Shown here: positions 60,304-64,000 of the stretch, piece after piece | Layout: each line of letters starts with the position of its first letter | How positions within the stretch are numbered: the stretch's first letter is position 1 | Assembly (NCBI RefSeq): GCF_022539405.1 | Contig: NZ_CP054394.1 | Coordinates: forward strand, 3,200,733-3,264,732 | Reading direction: 5' to 3' | DNA: 64,000 nt | Source: Natranaerofaba carboxydovora | GTDB lineage: Bacteria; Bacillota; Natranaerobiia; Natranaerobiales; Natranaerofabaceae | Program-made: the position numbers and the translations under genes | The notes under the pieces: model-generated | What the model was told of the DNA's origin: nothing | What the model saw: the letters and a program-made list of their open reading frames with translations, nothing else | Databases searched by the model: none

Positions 60304-61572
60304 TTGCCTGGTGAAAGCTTTAATGTTTCTTTATTTGATTTGACCATGTGTTTGTCTGATGCTATGGATCTTATTAGCCCTGTTGTTGTTGATCACCACA
60401 AAAAGGTCGCCTTAATTGCTGATTATTTTGGTGAAGAGATGGGACTGTCAAAAGAGAAACAGACGGTTCTAACCCTAGCAGGCTTGTTACATGATAGTGG
60501 TGCTATTTCTCTTAAAGAGAGAATAGATGCGCTTACCTTTGAACTTGAAAACCCTCATAAGCATTCTGAGCTTGGGTACTTAATGTTGAAAGGTTTTCCC
60601 TTTTACTCTGAGATTGCAACGATTATACGCTATCATCACTCTTCATACAAAGAATATAGGACAAAAGTACCCTTTGAAAGTCATATAGTTCACCTTGCGG
60701 ATAGGATTAGTGTATTAATAAACCCCGATAAGCAGATTTTGGAGCAAAAAGATTATATAATAGAAAAAATAAACGATAAAAAAGGGGATACTTTTGCTCC
60801 CGAAATAGTAGAAGCCTTTGAGAAAGTTAGTGAAAAGGAGTCTTTTTGGCTTGATATTGTTTCTCCCGATGTTGGTGAAATCTTGTCTTCAAGGGCTAAA
60901 TCAAATGCAGCTTCTATCAGTCTAGATATTAACGGGTTGTTAGAAATTGGTGAGTTGTTTACAAGGGTAATTGACTTTAGAAGTGTATTTACCTCGACAC
61001 ATTCTAGTGGAGTTGCTGCATCTGCCGAAGCTTTGGCACGTAAAATAGGGTTCTCGGATTTGGAATGCTTGCAAATGAGACTTGCAGGTTATTTGCATGA
61101 TTTGGGCAAGTTAGCTGTGCCAAAAGAAATATTAGAAAAACCAGGAAAACTCACAGAAGATGAATTCAGGGTTATTAGAACTCATACTTATTATACTTAT
61201 AGGACTTTAGAGCGCCTTCCTCAGCTCGAAACTATAAATAAATGGGGAGCTCTTCATCATGAGAAAATTGATGGTTCGGGTTATCCTTTTCATTGTGAAG
61301 GAGAAAAATTGTCTCTAGGAAGTAGAATTGTGGCAGTGGCAGATGTGTTTACAGCACTGACTGAAGACCGTCCTTACAGAGAGGGACTTAGCCCACAAAA
61401 AGTAGAGGATATATTAAATAATATGGTTAAAGAAAAAGCTCTTGATAGTGGGGTTGTGGAAGTTTTGATGAAAAATTATAAAGAAATAGATGATGTAAGG
61501 AAAAATGCTCAATTAAACTCAAAACAAAAATATCAGGATACAAAAGAAAAGGAGACGCATGCAGGAGGATAG
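60304..61572 (+). CDS. HD/HD-GYP domain protein, putative c-di-GMP phosphodiesterase
   Basis: 422 aa, TTG start after GGGAGAGGGAG. An N-terminal HD domain (DHHKKVALIADYF, GLLHDSGAIS) is followed by an HD-GYP domain with GYLHDLGKLAVP, HTYYTYRTLERLP, HHEKIDGSGYPF and DVFTALTEDRPYREG. The GYP signature reads DGSGYP as usual. No receiver or sensor domain precedes it. HD-GYP enzymes degrade cyclic di-GMP (or cGAMP); activity here is inferred from intact ligands. Confidence 0.9.
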   Translation: MPGESFNVSLFDLTMCLSDAMDLISPVVVDHHKKVALIADYFGEEMGLSKEKQTVLTLAGLLHDSGAISLKERIDALTFELENPHKHSELGYLMLKGFPFYSEIATIIRYHHSSYKEYRTKVPFESHIVHLADRISVLINPDKQILEQKDYIIEKINDKKGDTFAPEIVEAFEKVSEKESFWLDIVSPDVGEILSSRAKSNAASISLDINGLLEIGELFTRVIDFRSVFTSTHSSGVAASAEALARKIGFSDLECLQMRLAGYLHDLGKLAVPKEILEKPGKLTEDEFRVIRTHTYYTYRTLERLPQLETINKWGALHHEKIDGSGYPFHCEGEKLSLGSRIVAVADVFTALTEDRPYREGLSPQKVEDILNNMVKEKALDSGVVEVLMKNYKEIDDVRKNAQLNSKQKYQDTKEKETHAGG

Positions 61573-61612
61573 AATTTAGGATAAGAGAAATTTATATGTT
61601 GTTATATAAGAT

Positions 61613-62278
61613 CTATATATTTTTTCTCCAGGTAAACAAGGCTTTTAAACACTCATGATACATTTGTATTCTATATAAAACACCTTTGATTAGCCCGAAC
61701 TTTTCTTCCTTTGTATGATGGGTGATACCCTCCAAAACAGGATAAGCTACAGGTATACTCATAGCCTTTGCATATTTACTTAAAAATATTTCTACACCAA
61801 ATCTACACCAGGTTAAATCTGGGAGTTTGTTGACAAACTCTCTAGAAAGGGCTCTTTGCCCATTTAAGATACCGAAATATTTTTGGGCGAGATCAACCCT
61901 TAATTTTCCTCCTTCCGAGAACATGCCAACACTCATGCCGATTGTATTGTCTTTTTCTAAAGGTTTAAGAAGCTTATCAATGTGTTGTTTTTCTAAGTTA
62001 ATTAAATCAGCATCTAAAAAAACCCAGTAAGGTGATCTATCTCTTTCATCTACATACTTAATGCCGCTTTGTAAAGCAGAACCTTTTCCAAGGTTTTGAT
62101 TATGTTTTATAACCTCTACTGGAAATTTGCTGGCGTTTTCGGAAGTGTGGTCTGGAGAACCATCATCTATAACAATAATCCTTGTGTCTTTTTGATAATT
62201 AGTTACTACTTCTAATACTTTTTCTATTCGAGGAGCTTCATAATAAGCAGGTATTAATATAGTTATATCTTTAGTCAT
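61613..62278 (-). CDS. Family 2 glycosyltransferase
   Basis: 221 aa GT-A fold with the N-terminal ITILIPAYYEAPRIEKVLE, nucleotide-sugar motif IVIDDGSPDHT, HNQNLGKGSALQSGI and the DxD-type VFLDADLI. Short, with no membrane helices. Donor and acceptor are unknown, although this set of motifs is similar to dolichol-phosphate mannosyltransferase-like enzymes. Monocistronic, with GGAGGAT before the ATG. Confidence 0.9.
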   Translation of the reverse strand: MTKDITILIPAYYEAPRIEKVLEVVTNYQKDTRIIVIDDGSPDHTSENASKFPVEVIKHNQNLGKGSALQSGIKYVDERDRSPYWVFLDADLINLEKQHIDKLLKPLEKDNTIGMSVGMFSEGGKLRVDLAQKYFGILNGQRALSREFVNKLPDLTWCRFGVEIFLSKYAKAMSIPVAYPVLEGITHHTKEEKFGLIKGVLYRIQMYHECLKALFTWRKNI

Positions 62279-62472
62279 TATATCATCCTCCTCGCTATTT
62301 AATTATGTTATTCTATTTATGGACAATCTACATAATATAAATTGATTTTGTCAGTTTATATTGGTCCTGTCAAGTTATATCATAAGTAAAAAAGCATATA
62401 AATTTATAATGCAAATGCTCTAGGAAAAGTCAACTCCCTCAAGGTAGGTCGTTTATACTTTGTAATAAATGA

Positions 62473-63642
62473 TTGGTAGTGGTGCTCTTGACTATTTCTG
62501 AATATTCAGAAAAAAAGTTATTTATATTAAGCCTGTTACTCTTTTTAGTTCAAGGTGACAATTATGCTTCAGCAGCCGTGGTAGTTGAAATAGCAAGGGA
62601 TTTCAATATGCATATCAGTCAAGCTGGACTTTTTGTGACTGCGTACTTACTGCCTTTTGGGATCTTTACTTTATTTTTTGGTCCTATGGCTGACAAATAT
62701 GGAAAAGCAAAGGTTATAAGTATTGGAGCCTTCGCAGTTTCGATATTTTGTACTTTGGGAGGATTTGCTTTGGGTTTGGTTTCATTAAGCTTAATCCGTG
62801 CTGTCAATGGAATCTTTGCTGCTTCCATTATTCCGGTAACTATTTCTCTTATTGGAGAAAAATTTTCTTATGACCCAAAAGCTATGCAAAATGCGCTGGG
62901 TAGAGCTCTTGGGATGTTGTTTATGGGTGCTGCAGCAGCTCCTATAATCGCAGGTACTTTAACTTATTTGGTTTTCTGGAGAATGGTATATTTTGCTTAC
63001 GGATTAGCAATATTTACTACTGCAATTTTTATCCGTAAGACTTTAGATAAATCTAATATCGTCAATAGTAATCTATCATTAAAATCAGTTTATAGAGAAG
63101 CTTTTGGTAATAAAAGATTAATCAACTTAGTTAGTGCAGAGTTTTTTCTGGGTTTTTCTGTATTAGGAAGCTTTATGTATTCGGGAGATTTTGTCCAAGA
63201 AACTACAACCTTTAATATATTTTGGGTTGGGGTAGCTCTTACCTTTTTTGGTTTAGGAACTGTTATAGGTGGTAGACATGCAGCATCAATAAAAGAAAAA
63301 GTAGGGCCATCTATTATCATATATGCAGGTGTGTTAGGATTTTTATGCTGGGGGCTCATGGGATTTATAGGTATATATTATTTTATGCTTGTTGCGTTTT
63401 TGGGATATGGTTTTTCTTTTATCCTTCTACATACTTTTATAGTGACAACTGCACAAAACTTAATACCAGATAAAAAAGGACTAGTGATGTCGCTTGTTTC
63501 CTTTAACTTATTTGTAGGTGGGGGCTTAGGTACATTGGTTAACAGTTATGTTTTAAGTTTTTCAGATTTTATGTTTGTTTTCTTTTTAGCAGGGATATTT
63601 ATTTTCACAGCAGGAGTTTTGACTTATAAATTTATTAATTAA
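62473..63642 (+). CDS. Major facilitator superfamily transporter
   Basis: 389 aa with 12 predicted helices in two halves. The MFS loop 2-3 motif is FFGPMADKYGKAKVI, and the second-half equivalent is GTVIGGRHAASIKEKVG. The pattern is closest to drug or sugar efflux members. The start is not clear: the TTG at 62473 has no good site; a TTG at 62488 would still keep the whole first helix. Substrate unknown. Confidence 0.85.
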   Translation: MVVVLLTISEYSEKKLFILSLLLFLVQGDNYASAAVVVEIARDFNMHISQAGLFVTAYLLPFGIFTLFFGPMADKYGKAKVISIGAFAVSIFCTLGGFALGLVSLSLIRAVNGIFAASIIPVTISLIGEKFSYDPKAMQNALGRALGMLFMGAAAAPIIAGTLTYLVFWRMVYFAYGLAIFTTAIFIRKTLDKSNIVNSNLSLKSVYREAFGNKRLINLVSAEFFLGFSVLGSFMYSGDFVQETTTFNIFWVGVALTFFGLGTVIGGRHAASIKEKVGPSIIIYAGVLGFLCWGLMGFIGIYYFMLVAFLGYGFSFILLHTFIVTTAQNLIPDKKGLVMSLVSFNLFVGGGLGTLVNSYVLSFSDFMFVFFLAGIFIFTAGVLTYKFIN

Positions 63643-63741
63643 AAAGAATTAAACAGTCGCTTTTTAGCCATAGTGACATTTTCCTAGAACATTCTAGGGG
63701 TGACAATATCACAGAACAATGAAACGGTTCACGATTTTATC

Positions 63742-63770
63742 TTGACATAAATAATCAAACCTGCTATTAT
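63742..63770 (+). promoter_or_regulatory. rRNA operon promoter P1
   Basis: TTGACA, 17 bases, TATTAT: a near-consensus promoter in the gene-free region 63643-64000 ahead of the rRNA leader. Confidence 0.7.
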
Positions 63771-63893
63771 ATCTATTGCATTCGAGATGAGTGTATTAAT
63801 GAATAGCAGATATAATAACAAACTAAAAACGAGTCAATAATAAGAAGGACGTATTTAAACGAAACAAAGTTTAAGAAATGTTTAAAAAAGTTC

Positions 63894-63922
63894 TTGACGG
63901 CTTTAGGTTAGTGTGTTAGTAT
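63894..63922 (+). promoter_or_regulatory. rRNA operon promoter P2
   Basis: TTGACG, 17 bases, TAGTAT, 124 bases after the last base of P1. The 3' end of the window follows. Confidence 0.68.
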
Positions 63923-63939
63923 TTATAGGCACTCGGAAA

Positions 63940-64000
63940 AACCAAATAAAAAAAGATAGCGTATTTTTTTTTGGTCCGTTCTTTGAAAACTAAACAGGGC
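63940..64000 (+). promoter_or_regulatory. rRNA leader with boxA-like GTTCTTTGAAAAC
   Basis: GTTCTTTGAAAACTAAACAG at 63978-63997 is the usual sequence just before 16S rRNA genes in Firmicutes. An ACCAAATAAAAAAA/TTTTTTTTTGGT hairpin lies ahead of it. A 16S gene is expected just beyond the edge. Confidence 0.8.

Overview
The window is dense, AT-rich (roughly one third G+C) bacterial chromosome. Strict Shine-Dalgarno sites, sigma-A type promoters, Gram-positive amidases, ECF transporter genes, a glmS ribozyme and the many ferredoxin-type and corrinoid-linked proteins point to an anaerobic, low-GC Firmicute. A halophilic or alkaliphilic clostridial relative such as the Natranaerobiales would fit, but that placement is inference. 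No phage, CRISPR array, intact transposase or tRNA gene was seen. The right edge stops inside the leader of an rRNA operon.

Layout. 0-3.7 kb: ecfA1-ecfA2-ecfT, truA, rplM-rpsI. 3.7-5.2 kb: a palindromic repeat and a two-gene chromate-type transporter on the minus strand. 5.2-8.4 kb: an amidase, then the three-gene AmmeMemoRadiSam set. 8.5-12.9 kb: c-di-AMP synthase, glmM, a glmS ribozyme and glmS. 13-24.2 kb: mixed genes including a damaged QueG-like protein, DUF1848, a fluoride-riboswitch-controlled antiporter, a heptad-repeat coiled-coil protein, an SH3b amidase, a YibE/F protein and an orphan NuoL/MrpD-like protein. 24.2-33.9 kb: small proteins, DNA polymerase IV, a flavin reductase-rubredoxin fusion, an ECF sigma factor with a membrane partner, a SIMPL protein, a methyltransferase remnant and an RlmL-type methyltransferase. 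34.1-40.7 kb: a seven-gene hdrBCA-flx operon, probably a flavin-based electron-bifurcating complex. 41-43.5 kb: a deacetylase lipoprotein, then ArsR, DUF134, a truncated ABC ATPase and a Cys-rich peptide.

43.7-52.5 kb is the most unusual part. It holds a roughly 400-nt structured RNA with its own terminator, an MttB-type methyltransferase with a RACo-like corrinoid activator, an IscU scaffold, a chimeric NifX-type remnant, a second structured RNA of about 228 nt in the leader of a CsoR-family regulator, a fumarate-reductase-like flavoprotein, and a cobalamin riboswitch in front of a flippase-like membrane protein. Palindromes of the CsoR operator type lie before both the regulator and the MttB gene, and two near-identical promoters with paired CATATG boxes flank the block.

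53-64 kb: a tungstate transporter (tupABC) with a ModE-type regulator, a thioesterase, an amidohydrolase, a phasin-like/ABC1-kinase pair, an HD-GYP protein, a glycosyltransferase, an MFS transporter, and tandem promoters for an rRNA operon beyond the edge.

The genome also carries at least four copies of a small inverted-repeat (MITE-like) element and two REP-like palindromes. All family assignments come from reading motifs in the translated sequence; no database search was run.
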